NCBI GenBank assembly: GCA_964601355.1
Contig: CAZRNB010000078.1
Location: 1-14,437 of the forward strand
Length of the DNA stretch: 14,437 nucleotides
Reading direction: 5' to 3'
Source: CAZRNB01 sp964601355
Lineage (GTDB): Bacteria > Planctomycetota > Phycisphaerae > Sedimentisphaerales > Anaerobacaceae
Shown here: positions 1 through 7,009 of the stretch, piece after piece
Position numbering within the stretch: position 1 is the first letter of the stretch
Layout: every line of letters begins with the position of its first letter
Program-made: the position numbers and the translations under genes
Notes under the pieces: model-generated
The model's input: the letters and a program-made list of their open reading frames with translations, nothing else
Database searches by the model: none
What the model was told of the DNA's origin: nothing

Positions 1-95
1 AAGCAATCTCTGACATTTGATTTATGAGATTGCCACGTCGGCCTTCGGCCTCCTTGCAATGACAACTTCTCAAATCACCTGCGACTCAGTACTAC
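1..95. repeat. Dispersed REP-like repeat, copy 1 (cut by window edge)
   Basis: This stretch matches 4550-4644 in the same orientation with 5 differences in 95 bases, at positions 50, 55, 68, 89 and 90. It contains the right half of a long imperfect hairpin, including GAGATTGC and GCAATGAC; the outer left arm lies beyond the window. The copy ends at the 3' end of the blaR1-like gene, and the TAG stop of that gene (92-94) lies inside its last bases. It may act as a 3' hairpin of the transcript, but that is inference. Confidence 0.85.
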
Positions 96-3000
96 TGCTG
101 CATGGGGACATTTGGATTGTACAGGTCAAGCAGTATCTTCCAGGAGCCGTCCTGTTGGCGTTTCCAAACATGAACCCCTTTGCCCGGCAATGTCACATTC
201 TCGCCTGAAGACTTGTCCTTAAACGTCCATGAGAACAGATTGACCGCAAAGAGCATCTGGTCGTTTCCCTCGATATGCACAACATGCTGGGTCATATCCA
301 CAAGCGGTTCATCGCTCATTGACTTTCTGATGTCGGAAGAAATATTCGCCTTGCCTCGGACAGCATCTTTGCCCCAGGACATTATGATAGCATCGTCAGC
401 ATAAAATTGTACCGCCGCTTCAGCATCGTGATCGATAAAGGCCTTATGAAAGGTTAATTCTTTTTGTTTTATCTGTGCGTATATAGCCTCCATATTACTA
501 TCCGTAGATGTACCGCCCCCAACCATCGTCACCACAGGACCCGCAGGTTCAGATGCTACATTTGCAGCAGGGATTACATCCGGGTTCCAGGAGTCGAGCT
601 TGATCTTTAGCGAGCCGTCCGGCTGACGGGCCCAGACCGTCACGTATTTGCGCCAATCACTTAGCAGAAACCGCAGCTTTGGACTCTTCAATGACGCCAT
701 GCACCGGCCGGCCTCGAATATGAGGTCTCCGCAGTCCCATATCTGCTGCTCCAATCCCTTGATGGAATAGATTTTCACACCTTCTTCCTTGGCCTCAAGA
801 TGAAGCTTATGCAAGGCTCCTTTGCCTATGGCGGCCTCATGCTGGTCCGGCAGTGACATCCCATCATCAGTGTAATAGGATAATATTGTATCGATGTCAC
901 CGGCGTTGAATGCTTTAATCAGCACATCTGTTACTGTTTCTATTTGCTTCAACAACTCCGGCTTAGTCTGACCGATGCCTGCACCCGCTGCTGGCACCTG
1001 ACTCGCATCAGGCTGTCCCTCAATTTCAACCTGCATATCTGGTTTTGTATTTTTACGATGTATTACGATTTGAAGTATCTTATCACCTTCAAACCAGAAC
1101 AATAAACCACGCTGATTATAGAAGATTTTGCTATTCTGTTGTTTTTTATAGAGCACCTGGTTGTCAAAATGCTTTTTTAAATCACTTATAGTTTCCTCCC
1201 TAATCGGCTTACCATAAATATTAAAGACATCTTCTCGTGCAGAGGACATAGATATACCGGAAACCAACTTGCCTTTGAATCCACTATTGAGCCTTATTTC
1301 TAACAACACATTCTCTTTCAGATTAAGCCAGAAATCCAGGCCATACGTTTTTTTGTAGTTAAGCCACCATCCTGTTTTTTCATCTTTCACTTCTGTATCA
1401 GGCTGTCCTAATTTAGATTTAATGAATTCACCAGTGCAATTGAAATCGCCAACAATAATTTCACCAAAGCCGACACCCTCCTTTACTACGACTGATGAAT
1501 AATCTATTTTTTCGTCTGAACCGACCTGAACCTTCACATCGGTTTTACCGCCCGGCTGAAGTGAAACGTTTTTAAATGTCACCCACTGGAACGGCCGAGT
1601 CTGGAACTGAAATTCTTTAATTTGGTCAAGCTTTAGATTGTCAAAATGAGCTGTTGTTTGTCGCACGTTTCCCGCTGAACCCCAAGGCTTTTTCTCAGGA
1701 ACATGTTCCTTACCGTCCGTGTCAATAGCAATAATTCGGTGGTCTAAGTCAAGGTGTTCGTCCGAGACGGTTAATGTCACGCCTCCGTCTGACTCGTATG
1801 CCACAGAGAACACTATGCCGGCTGTGCTCGTAAGATAATTGCCGCGATTTCTTGCCCGTGTTTGCCAGGGTCCGCTCGCTACTCTCAACTGAACGGAGGT
1901 TGAAGTGAGCTTTTCATCAATATAAACCATAAAAGCATGCATGTTACTAACTGGCTGGCCTTTTGAGTCCACTGCCTCAAGATCTCCCACGCTCCCTGCC
2001 CCTTTGATGTCACCCCATTTGAATGTTGCATCTTCAGGCATGGTTGCTTTCACAGCTACAGCATAGGGTTTGCCACTTGCGCTAACGCGACCACGGTGAC
2101 TCACACGGATCTCTTGAGATAGCTCTGTCCCATCTGGTTTCCACCATTTTTTACCCTCGCTTGGGTATTCGCAGAGGCCGACCAGCTCAACTATCACGTC
2201 TTTAGGCAATGTCGCTGCGAATTGTTTTTCCACTCTGTCATCTGTCTTCTGTCCTCTGTCTTCTGCCGCTGCCATCGGCAGCAAAACAGCGGCAATAACA
2301 ATAACGGTCAGCAAACCAAAAAAACCAATCTTTGCGCTTTTAGGTATCGGATGGGTCAACATATACTTAATCCTCCCTTCTAATGCTTTTTTGGATTCTG
2401 CTACGCCGATAAGACGCAGGCTAAAATTAGCCTTCCAAAAGGCCGTCTCGGCGATGTCAATAAGTGTATTGCTATAACTTTTAGCTTCCGTTCCCAGAGC
2501 AACCAAGACCATCTCATCAACGGCCTGCTCACGAATCCTGCGAACCACCGCATTCGTCAGCCAGACAAAGGGATTATAAAAATAAACAACCTGCAAAATA
2601 GTCTGTACGAGGTTGACCCATAAATCTCCTCTTTTTATATGAGCCAGCTCGTGAATCAAAATTGCCTTCAGCTTATCCTGCGACAATTTTTCCGAAAGCG
2701 ATGTCGGCATTAAAATAATGGGCCTGAAAAGTCCACAAACCGCAGGACTCAATAAGGTTGTTGATAGCCTTATTTGAATATCTCGGCGCAGGCCAAGCTG
2801 CTGCCGGCACTGCCGCAATAGTTCACATAAACGGCTTTCGGCCGGGCTGCTTTGAGCAATAAGTCCCCTGACAAAAAACGCTCGCTGAATTAGCAGCACC
2901 GAAAAGACCAATATGCCGATAAGCCAGAGGACAAATACAACCGCCTGCCAGCTAAGGGACGTCAAACTCGATGACACAGGTACGGATGGAGCATCAGGTT

Positions 3001-3394
3001 CAGGAATAACTTCAGAAGGTTCGACTTGAGAAGTTACAGCAGATACCGTTTCATCCCTCGTCACTCGTCCTTCGTCCATCGTCTCTCGTCCGTCGTCTCT
3101 CGTCCATCGTCCCTCGTTTAACGAATGTAATGCAGGTCTTTTTTCAAAGCCGCTCCACCAGTAACCGATTCCGGTGGGCAGAGAAAACGATGGAGGCAGA
3201 ATGAGTTTTACAAATACCAGCATCCAGATACAATACCGAAACACCGCTCGAACACGCCTTCGTAGAATAAAATCAATAATCAAAAGCAAAATAATAAATA
3301 CGCTGGACTGGATAAACGCACGAGCAGAATAATCCCAGAAGACCTGTCCAATATTATTCAAGCTCACTAACAAATTATTTATTACCGTGTTCAT
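92..3394 (-). CDS. BlaR1-family M56 membrane metallopeptidase with long periplasmic tail and two SnoaL-like (DUF4440) domains
   Basis: This is a probable sensor protease of the BlaR1/MecR1 type, predicted to sit in the cytoplasmic membrane and inactivate its partner repressor BlaI. Membrane segments are at about residues 30-45, 53-70, 150-172 and 356-377. The M56 zinc site is HELAH at 248-252, with E289 in EQAVD as the likely third ligand. After the last membrane segment the protein continues for about 720 residues. Residues 541-616 resemble a segment common in planctomycete M56 proteins (from memory). Residues 640-780 hold two LGQPD/YGKP-type modules. Two related SnoaL-like domains follow at about 813-940 and 968-1095, each ending in W-[KA]-R-Q-x-DG-S and NP-[DN]-V. 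No penicillin-binding sensor domain is visible, so the signal is probably not a beta-lactam. The start overlaps the blaI stop as ATGA, with GGAGGG upstream, which suggests translational coupling. Heptad DNA repeats encode residues 89-115 and 376-388, both in or next to non-catalytic loops. Confidence 0.9.
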   Translation of the reverse strand: MNTVINNLLVSLNNIGQVFWDYSARAFIQSSVFIILLLIIDFILRRRVRAVFRYCIWMLVFVKLILPPSFSLPTGIGYWWSGFEKRPALHSLNEGRWTRDDGRETMDEGRVTRDETVSAVTSQVEPSEVIPEPDAPSVPVSSSLTSLSWQAVVFVLWLIGILVFSVLLIQRAFFVRGLIAQSSPAESRLCELLRQCRQQLGLRRDIQIRLSTTLLSPAVCGLFRPIILMPTSLSEKLSQDKLKAILIHELAHIKRGDLWVNLVQTILQVVYFYNPFVWLTNAVVRRIREQAVDEMVLVALGTEAKSYSNTLIDIAETAFWKANFSLRLIGVAESKKALEGRIKYMLTHPIPKSAKIGFFGLLTVIVIAAVLLPMAAAEDRGQKTDDRVEKQFAATLPKDVIVELVGLCEYPSEGKKWWKPDGTELSQEIRVSHRGRVSASGKPYAVAVKATMPEDATFKWGDIKGAGSVGDLEAVDSKGQPVSNMHAFMVYIDEKLTSTSVQLRVASGPWQTRARNRGNYLTSTAGIVFSVAYESDGGVTLTVSDEHLDLDHRIIAIDTDGKEHVPEKKPWGSAGNVRQTTAHFDNLKLDQIKEFQFQTRPFQWVTFKNVSLQPGGKTDVKVQVGSDEKIDYSSVVVKEGVGFGEIIVGDFNCTGEFIKSKLGQPDTEVKDEKTGWWLNYKKTYGLDFWLNLKENVLLEIRLNSGFKGKLVSGISMSSAREDVFNIYGKPIREETISDLKKHFDNQVLYKKQQNSKIFYNQRGLLFWFEGDKILQIVIHRKNTKPDMQVEIEGQPDASQVPAAGAGIGQTKPELLKQIETVTDVLIKAFNAGDIDTILSYYTDDGMSLPDQHEAAIGKGALHKLHLEAKEEGVKIYSIKGLEQQIWDCGDLIFEAGRCMASLKSPKLRFLLSDWRKYVTVWARQPDGSLKIKLDSWNPDVIPAANVASEPAGPVVTMVGGGTSTDSNMEAIYAQIKQKELTFHKAFIDHDAEAAVQFYADDAIIMSWGKDAVRGKANISSDIRKSMSDEPLVDMTQHVVHIEGNDQMLFAVNLFSWTFKDKSSGENVTLPGKGVHVWKRQQDGSWKILLDLYNPNVPMQQ
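2233..2267. repeat. 7-bp tandem array inside the blaR1-like gene (TCTGTC family)
   Basis: Five consecutive heptads of the form NTCTGTC or NTCTGCC sit in one register. They encode the polar stretch EDRGQKTDDR just after the fourth membrane segment of the M56 protein. A related array with the same TCTGT core is at 14260-14315. Confidence 0.75.
3052..3128. repeat. 7-bp tandem array inside the blaR1-like gene (CGTCNNT family)
   Basis: Eleven consecutive heptads are in register, most fitting CGTCNNT, with degenerate units at both ends. Three units make 21 bases, so the array is read as a degenerate 7-residue repeat (RDDGRET, MDEGRVT) at residues 89-115 of the M56 protein. This is the loop between membrane segments 2 and 3, where an insertion should be tolerated. 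Confidence 0.85.
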
Positions 3395-3846
3395 TTCCTG
3401 CCCTCCGGCTTTTTATTTGACTTTTTTATGAGCTCTCGAAGCTGCTCCGCTTCACTTTTAGAAAGGCCCTCATGCTCGATGAGAAACTGCATCATAGGAG
3501 TTAAAGCTCCATCGAAAGCACGTTTGAGCATCTTTCGGAATTCTCCACGTTTGGCATCGACCTGGCTTATGCAGGAGCGGAAAAGCTGCAGGTTGCGAAT
3601 CTTTTCAACTTTCAGAAATCCTTTTTCTACCATTCTGTCCATGGTGGTTTTCACCGTGCTGTAAGCCCAATCCTTACTCTCGGCCAGAGTTTCCTGCACA
3701 GTTCCTGCTGCACAGGGCTGCTTTTCCCAGACTACCTTCATTATTTCCCACTCGGCTTCGGTTAGCCCCACTCCGTTTTCTTCCTTCCCTCGTTTTACCG
3801 CTCCCTTACAGTCGCGGCTCTGTTTTTCTTCTTGCGATTTCGACAT
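3391..3846 (-). CDS. blaI: BlaI/MecI/CopY-family winged-helix repressor
   Basis: This is a transcriptional repressor of 151 residues that should bind palindromic operators as a dimer and be inactivated by the partner M56 protease encoded just downstream. The winged-helix core runs from about residue 28 (LTEAEWEIMKVVW) through the recognition region WAYSTVKTTMDRMVEKGFL and the wing. The C-terminal helices would give dimerisation. The start at 3846 is chosen because GGAGGT lies 8 bases upstream and a full promoter with two operator-like palindromes lies just before it. An in-frame ATG at 3939 would add 31 residues, but it lies upstream of that promoter. The stop overlaps the blaR1-like start by 4 bases. 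What the pair regulates beyond itself is not visible here. Confidence 0.93.
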   Translation of the reverse strand: MSKSQEEKQSRDCKGAVKRGKEENGVGLTEAEWEIMKVVWEKQPCAAGTVQETLAESKDWAYSTVKTTMDRMVEKGFLKVEKIRNLQLFRSCISQVDAKRGEFRKMLKRAFDGALTPMMQFLIEHEGLSKSEAEQLRELIKKSNKKPEGRK

Positions 3847-3858
3847 ATATTTACCTCC

Positions 3859-3898
3859 ATATTCTACTACGTTAGAATATATTCGACATATATAGAAT
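3859..3898. promoter_or_regulatory. Two tandem BlaI operator-like palindromes
   Basis: Site 1 (3861-3878) has arms ATTCTA and TAGAAT around 6 bases; flanking AT extends the arms to 8 bp. Site 2 (3881-3898) is an imperfect 18-bp palindrome starting ATTCGA and ending TAGAAT. The centres are 20 bp apart, about two helical turns. Site 2 fills the spacer between -35 and -10, and site 1 overlaps the -10 and transcript start. This is the expected layout for autorepression by BlaI, though the sequence differs from the staphylococcal TACA/TGTA type. Confidence 0.75.
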
Positions 3899-3905
3899 CT
3901 GTCAA
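3876..3905 (-). promoter_or_regulatory. Promoter of the blaI-blaR1 operon
   Basis: On the minus strand there is TTGACA (3905-3900), an 18-base spacer, and TATATT (3881-3876). This predicts a transcript start near 3869, about 23 bases before the blaI start at 3846. The -35 hexamer matches the sigma-70 consensus exactly. Confidence 0.75.
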
Positions 3906-3954
3906 TGATAAAAATAAATATTTTTAAATATTTTTTCATGAATATGTCTGGAGC

Positions 3955-4494
3955 TTACTTCACCAGCTTGGCGATTTGTTTGAATTGAGGATGGTCGGCT
4001 GTTTTGAGAATCTCAAATAAGGCCATCTCGGTGCAATTAATCTTTGTTCCCTCAGCAGCCATTCTGCCGATTGCAACGTTTTTATCTTCCTGCGTCCTCG
4101 AAGAAACCGCATCGGCAACCACGTTCACATCATATCCCCTCCGCAGTAAATCGACCGCTGTTTGATAAATACAGACGTGAGCCTCTATGCCGCAGAGAAG
4201 CATCTGTCGGCGATTTAGGGCCTGCAATTTGGTGTTGAAAGCATCCTCGCCACAACAGGAGAAACTGGCTTTATTAATCGGCCAATTGCCGGCCAGAAGC
4301 TCCGCTATTGCAGGAATTGTCGGCCCGAGAGCATCGGGGCATTGCTGGCACCAAAGGATTGGAATATTGAGAATTTTAGCGGCTTTAATGAGGACCTGGA
4401 TGTTTTTAAAAAGCAATTGCTTGTCGTACATCAATTGTGCGAGCTTTCCCTGCACATCGACAACCACCAAGCAACAGTCCTCTATTTCGAGCAT
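3955..4494 (-). CDS. Isochorismatase-family cysteine hydrolase
   Basis: This 179-residue protein has the usual size and layout of the isochorismatase-like (nicotinamidase/YcaC-type) hydrolases, which form a cytoplasmic alpha/beta fold. The likely catalytic triad is visible: D13 in VVVDVQGKL, K75 in NKASFSC, and C108 in GIEAHVCIYQTA, where the bond before A105 is the usual cis-peptide position. The substrate cannot be read from sequence; many relatives are labelled only as YcaC-like. The ATG at 4494 has an AGG directly adjacent rather than a well-spaced ribosome site, and in-frame stops lie just upstream, so no longer start is possible. It stands between the repeat block at 4532-4741 and the blaI promoter and has no evident partner gene. 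Confidence 0.88.
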   Translation of the reverse strand: MLEIEDCCLVVVDVQGKLAQLMYDKQLLFKNIQVLIKAAKILNIPILWCQQCPDALGPTIPAIAELLAGNWPINKASFSCCGEDAFNTKLQALNRRQMLLCGIEAHVCIYQTAVDLLRRGYDVNVVADAVSSRTQEDKNVAIGRMAAEGTKINCTEMALFEILKTADHPQFKQIAKLVK

Positions 4495-4531
4495 CCTTAT
4501 CTACTACTCTGTCGCAGTTTGAATGATGGAT

Positions 4532-4644
4532 GTCATTGCGAGCGAAGCGAAGCAATCTCTGACATTTGATTTATGAGATTGCCACGTCGGCCTTCGGCAT
4601 CCTCGCAATGACAACTCCTCAAATCACCTGCGACTCAACACTAC
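4532..4644. repeat. Dispersed REP-like hairpin repeat, copy 2
   Basis: The outer arms GTCATTGCGAG (4532-4542) and CTCGCAATGAC (4602-4612) are perfect 11-bp complements. The inner arms GCAATCTC and GAGATTGC pair as well. A 32-base tail (to 4644) is also shared with copy 1 at 1-95. The core resembles a hairpin repeat (CATTGCGAGCGAAGCGAAGC) found in many unrelated bacterial genomes (from memory). Confidence 0.88.
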
Positions 4645-4741
4645 AAATCAAATATCAAAATGCAAAAATCAAAATTAAGGATGTCGTTGCCCCTTAGGAG
4701 GCAACTCCACATTTTTGACTTTTAACTTTTAACTTTTTCCA
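4644..4741. repeat. 7-bp register array with inverted halves (ATCAAA / TTTAACT)
   Basis: Left units (4644-4678) are caaatca, aatatca, aaatgca, aaaatca and aaattaa. Right units (4714-4741) are tttgact, tttaact, tttaact and ttttcca. The two halves are reverse-complement-like and are exactly 70 bp (ten units) apart, so they share one 7-bp register. The centre holds a separate hairpin with arms GTTGCC (4686-4691) and GGCAAC (4700-4705). The array fills the gap after the anti-sigma gene. Confidence 0.75.
4686..4705 (-). terminator. Hairpin downstream of the anti-sigma gene, possible terminator
   Basis: A 6-bp stem, GTTGCC/GGCAAC, with an 8-base loop sits about 47 bases beyond the anti-sigma stop. 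On the minus strand it is followed by a T-rich stretch but not by an immediate T run, so a role as terminator is only possible. Confidence 0.3.
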
Positions 4742-4751
4742 GGTTTAGTCC

Positions 4752-5717
4752 TTATTCGCTGCCAGCAATCACTATCGTCAGACTTACTTCCGGCCTGTGA
4801 TCGGATAGACCCCCTGTTTTTTCGGTCGTTTTCCGATCACCAGTTAAGACAGGCTTAGGTATCGCGATTAAATCGACTCCTTTATCATCGATAGCAGCCA
4901 AAAATTGTTTACCCGGCATAAGCTCGGACATATTATTTAAGATAGCTATGTCCCTGGCTACCTCGACAGACCTTCTGGGACTATCCTGATTGAGGACCTT
5001 GGCGGTCTGCTCAGCAGTAACGGCATCGACAACCACTGGCGCATTGAATTGCTCGGTGTCAACGTATAACGCAGCCGAATGAAACTTCTGCCAAATACCC
5101 TGCAAATCGGCTAACAGCAAGTTTAAGTCCTGCCGGCTGCAATTTAGTGAATATAGTCTCTGAGTCGGCTGACGCGTTATAGTAACGTAATCTGAAAGGC
5201 CGTTGCCTTCTATCGCCCCATTTATAAAGGCATCAACCGCGACAAGGGCAGGCGTTGTTAATTCAAGTCTTCCACTGAAAGCTGCTCGCCGAACTCCCCC
5301 CGTGCTTCCCTGCGAAAGCAAAAACTGAGACCCTTCAGGAGCAGTTTCAGGAACAAGAATAGAATAAATCACACCCCCCAAAACAGCTACAAGCGCGATC
5401 ATCGCAGCGGCAGTCAAAATCCTGCGAACCAATAACTGTCTGGTTCCTGCACGCTCATTCTCATAAAGCCGATGCTCAGCCAACCTCTCGCTGGCTTCCA
5501 GCGTAGCCTTCACCTGCCCGACTATATCACGCGGAGCCTTGTGACGAGGTAAAGAGCTTACCAGCATCTTTGTCTTTTGAAACTGCCTCAGCCGCTGTGC
5601 AATCTGTGGATGAGATTCTATCAGCCGTTCCATATTGGCACGTTGATCATCCGTCACCTCTCCGTCTATGAAGCTGTTCAGCAATTCATCAATATTTGTG
5701 TCTGGCATGTTCATCAC
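4752..5717 (-). CDS. Membrane-anchored anti-sigma factor
   Basis: This is a probable anti-sigma factor that holds the neighbouring ECF sigma factor at the membrane until a signal arrives. The first 75 residues begin IDELLNSFIDGEVTDDQR, typical of anti-sigma N-terminal domains that bind the sigma factor. No HxxxCxxC zinc motif is present. One membrane segment lies at about residues 101-122. The periplasmic part (123-321) is not recognised. The GTG start at 5717 overlaps the sigma stop as GTGA and lies 7 bases after GGAGG. The ATG at 5714 (TGATG overlap, 10-base spacing) is nearly as good. Both arrangements imply coupled translation and equal supply of the two proteins. The identification rests on the N-terminus and the gene order. 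Confidence 0.82.
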   Translation of the reverse strand: MMNMPDTNIDELLNSFIDGEVTDDQRANMERLIESHPQIAQRLRQFQKTKMLVSSLPRHKAPRDIVGQVKATLEASERLAEHRLYENERAGTRQLLVRRILTAAAMIALVAVLGGVIYSILVPETAPEGSQFLLSQGSTGGVRRAAFSGRLELTTPALVAVDAFINGAIEGNGLSDYVTITRQPTQRLYSLNCSRQDLNLLLADLQGIWQKFHSAALYVDTEQFNAPVVVDAVTAEQTAKVLNQDSPRRSVEVARDIAILNNMSELMPGKQFLAAIDDKGVDLIAIPKPVLTGDRKTTEKTGGLSDHRPEVSLTIVIAGSE

Positions 5718-6319
5718 AACATAGCCTCCATAATTTCTCTCAGCCTGTTTCTGCCTCTGCTCAGCCTGCTTCTAACTGTGCCTAATTTAATCTGCAGCAC
5801 GTCCGCAATTTGAGTATAATTCATACCCTCAATATCGCGTAGAACAATCACAGCTCTTTGCTCATCGTCCAGCTCCGTCAAAGATTGCACCGCAATCCGG
5901 CACAGCTCTTTGTTCTGAGCCATCATCACCGGATCAGGTGAGCTATCATCGCTTAAAAACTGCCTTAACGCCTGTGTATTTTCAACATCGTAATCACAGT
6001 CTTTGAAATCCAGGCTCTGCATGCTAAATCTGGCATTTCGTTGACAGTAATTCAGAGTCAGATTAACAGCTATTCTAAATGCCCATGTGTAAAAACTGCT
6101 TTTACTCTCGAATTTAGCTATGCTCTGTATTATTTTGACAAATGTTTCCTGGGTAAGTTCCGCAGCATCGTGGGAATTTGGACATATTTTTAATATAACA
6201 TTATAAATGCGATTCTGATACTTAATTATCAGCCTCTCTATCGCTGCAGAATCGCCGGTCTTAGCCCTCTCAACAAGAATAGCATCTGCAATATCGATCT
6301 GGGCCATTTCTGAATGCAC
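5714..6319 (-). CDS. ECF-type RNA polymerase sigma factor
   Basis: This 201-residue protein has the two-domain layout of ECF sigma factors. Region 2 spans about residues 27-96, with DAAELTQETFVKIIQSI and the -10 recognition helix around FYTWAFRIAVNLTLNYCQR. Region 4 spans about 138-197, with the helix-turn-helix MNYTQIADVLQIKLGTVRSRLSRGR. Region 3 is absent. The GTG start at 6319 is preferred because GAGG lies 8 bases upstream; the in-frame ATG at 6307 is 20 bases from it. The gene overlaps the anti-sigma gene by 4 bases. Its promoter has a vegetative-looking TATAAT rather than an obvious ECF-type site, so autoregulation is not shown. The target genes are unknown. Confidence 0.93.
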   Translation of the reverse strand: MHSEMAQIDIADAILVERAKTGDSAAIERLIIKYQNRIYNVILKICPNSHDAAELTQETFVKIIQSIAKFESKSSFYTWAFRIAVNLTLNYCQRNARFSMQSLDFKDCDYDVENTQALRQFLSDDSSPDPVMMAQNKELCRIAVQSLTELDDEQRAVIVLRDIEGMNYTQIADVLQIKLGTVRSRLSRGRNRLREIMEAML

Positions 6320-6342
6320 AACTTTTTCCTCTAATTAGACAA

Positions 6343-6348
6343 ATTATA
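6343..6348 (-). promoter_or_regulatory. -10 element of the sigma factor gene
   Basis: A perfect TATAAT on the minus strand lies 24 bases before the GTG start. A transcript start near 6336 would leave a short leader that contains the GAGG ribosome site. The expected -35 position, 17 bases upstream, is only a T run, so the promoter is weak or needs an activator. Confidence 0.5.
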
Positions 6349-6391
6349 ACCTAAAAAATTCCGATAAAAAATTGCTTTTTGCCAGCGAGAA

Positions 6392-6415
6392 TCCACTGCT
6401 GTCTTCAGTAGTGGA
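6392..6415. terminator. Stem-loop between the lipoprotein-like gene and the sigma gene
   Basis: TCCACTGCTG (6392-6401) and CAGTAGTGGA (6406-6415) form a 10-bp stem with one G-T pair and a TCTT loop. It lies 51 bases past the stop of the lipoprotein-like gene. On the minus strand a T run follows about 20 bases later, so it is a plausible, not classical, terminator of the ribBA unit. Confidence 0.5.
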
Positions 6416-6466
6416 CCTTTGGCGTATCAGGATTTAGAATTCAACTCGATTTTTCTGATGCCCAAC

Positions 6467-7006
6467 CTATAATTTTGCCCATTTAAGAATAAACTCACAC
6501 GAAAGCCGCCTGCCCGTTGGGCAAAGAAATGTCACGTGTACAATACAATTATCGTTACCTGTTAGCTCGCAAGGCAGATTGAACTGATAGGCCCTCAAAA
6601 TATCCCGCCAGTATTTGTTATTTTGAGGTGCGTCGGTCAAATCGGTATCCGGCCAAATAGCAATTCTTCTTCCTTTAAGCTCGGATGAACGCGGAATATG
6701 CTCATACAGCTCAAACCGAAAAACTCCCGGCGACTTTATTTGACAGCCAAAAGAGTCCAATAAGCTCACATAAACATTTATCTCTGATGTTCCAATACCA
6801 CCGGCTGGGCTTACAAACACGGTTAATGGTGAAATTTCTACCTTTGCCGGAACATAACAAGTATAGAAAGAAGAAACAGAATTACCATCGGTTTTAGATG
6901 CAGGTGCAGGTGAGTGCTCAGGCCCCAGCTGTACCTGCTCACAGCCGGTTTGGGCTAATGCAAATACAAACAAAGGCATCAGAAAAACTACCGTAATCGG
7001 TTTCAT
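6467..7006 (-). CDS. Small lipoprotein-like protein of unknown function
   Basis: The protein has 179 residues and I do not recognise its family. The N-terminus has a basic start, a hydrophobic core (about residues 5-18) and a cysteine at 22 in AQTGC. That looks like a lipoprotein signal, but Q at position -3 departs from the usual lipobox. The mature part contains a beta-rich region around IGTSEINVYVSLLDSFGCQIKSPGVF, which suggests an immunoglobulin-like or C2-like fold (weak inference). It starts 3 bases after the ribBA stop, with a GAGG inside the ribBA end, so it is almost certainly translated from the same mRNA. No link to riboflavin is evident. Confidence 0.72.
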   Translation of the reverse strand: MKPITVVFLMPLFVFALAQTGCEQVQLGPEHSPAPASKTDGNSVSSFYTCYVPAKVEISPLTVFVSPAGGIGTSEINVYVSLLDSFGCQIKSPGVFRFELYEHIPRSSELKGRRIAIWPDTDLTDAPQNNKYWRDILRAYQFNLPCELTGNDNCIVHVTFLCPTGRRLSCEFILKWAKL

Positions 7007-7009
7007 AGA

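Noticed and set aside
3847..3939. N-terminal 31-residue extension of BlaI from an ATG at 3939
   Set aside because: The extension overlaps a consensus promoter and two operator-like palindromes, while GGAGGT sits 8 bases before the ATG at 3846.
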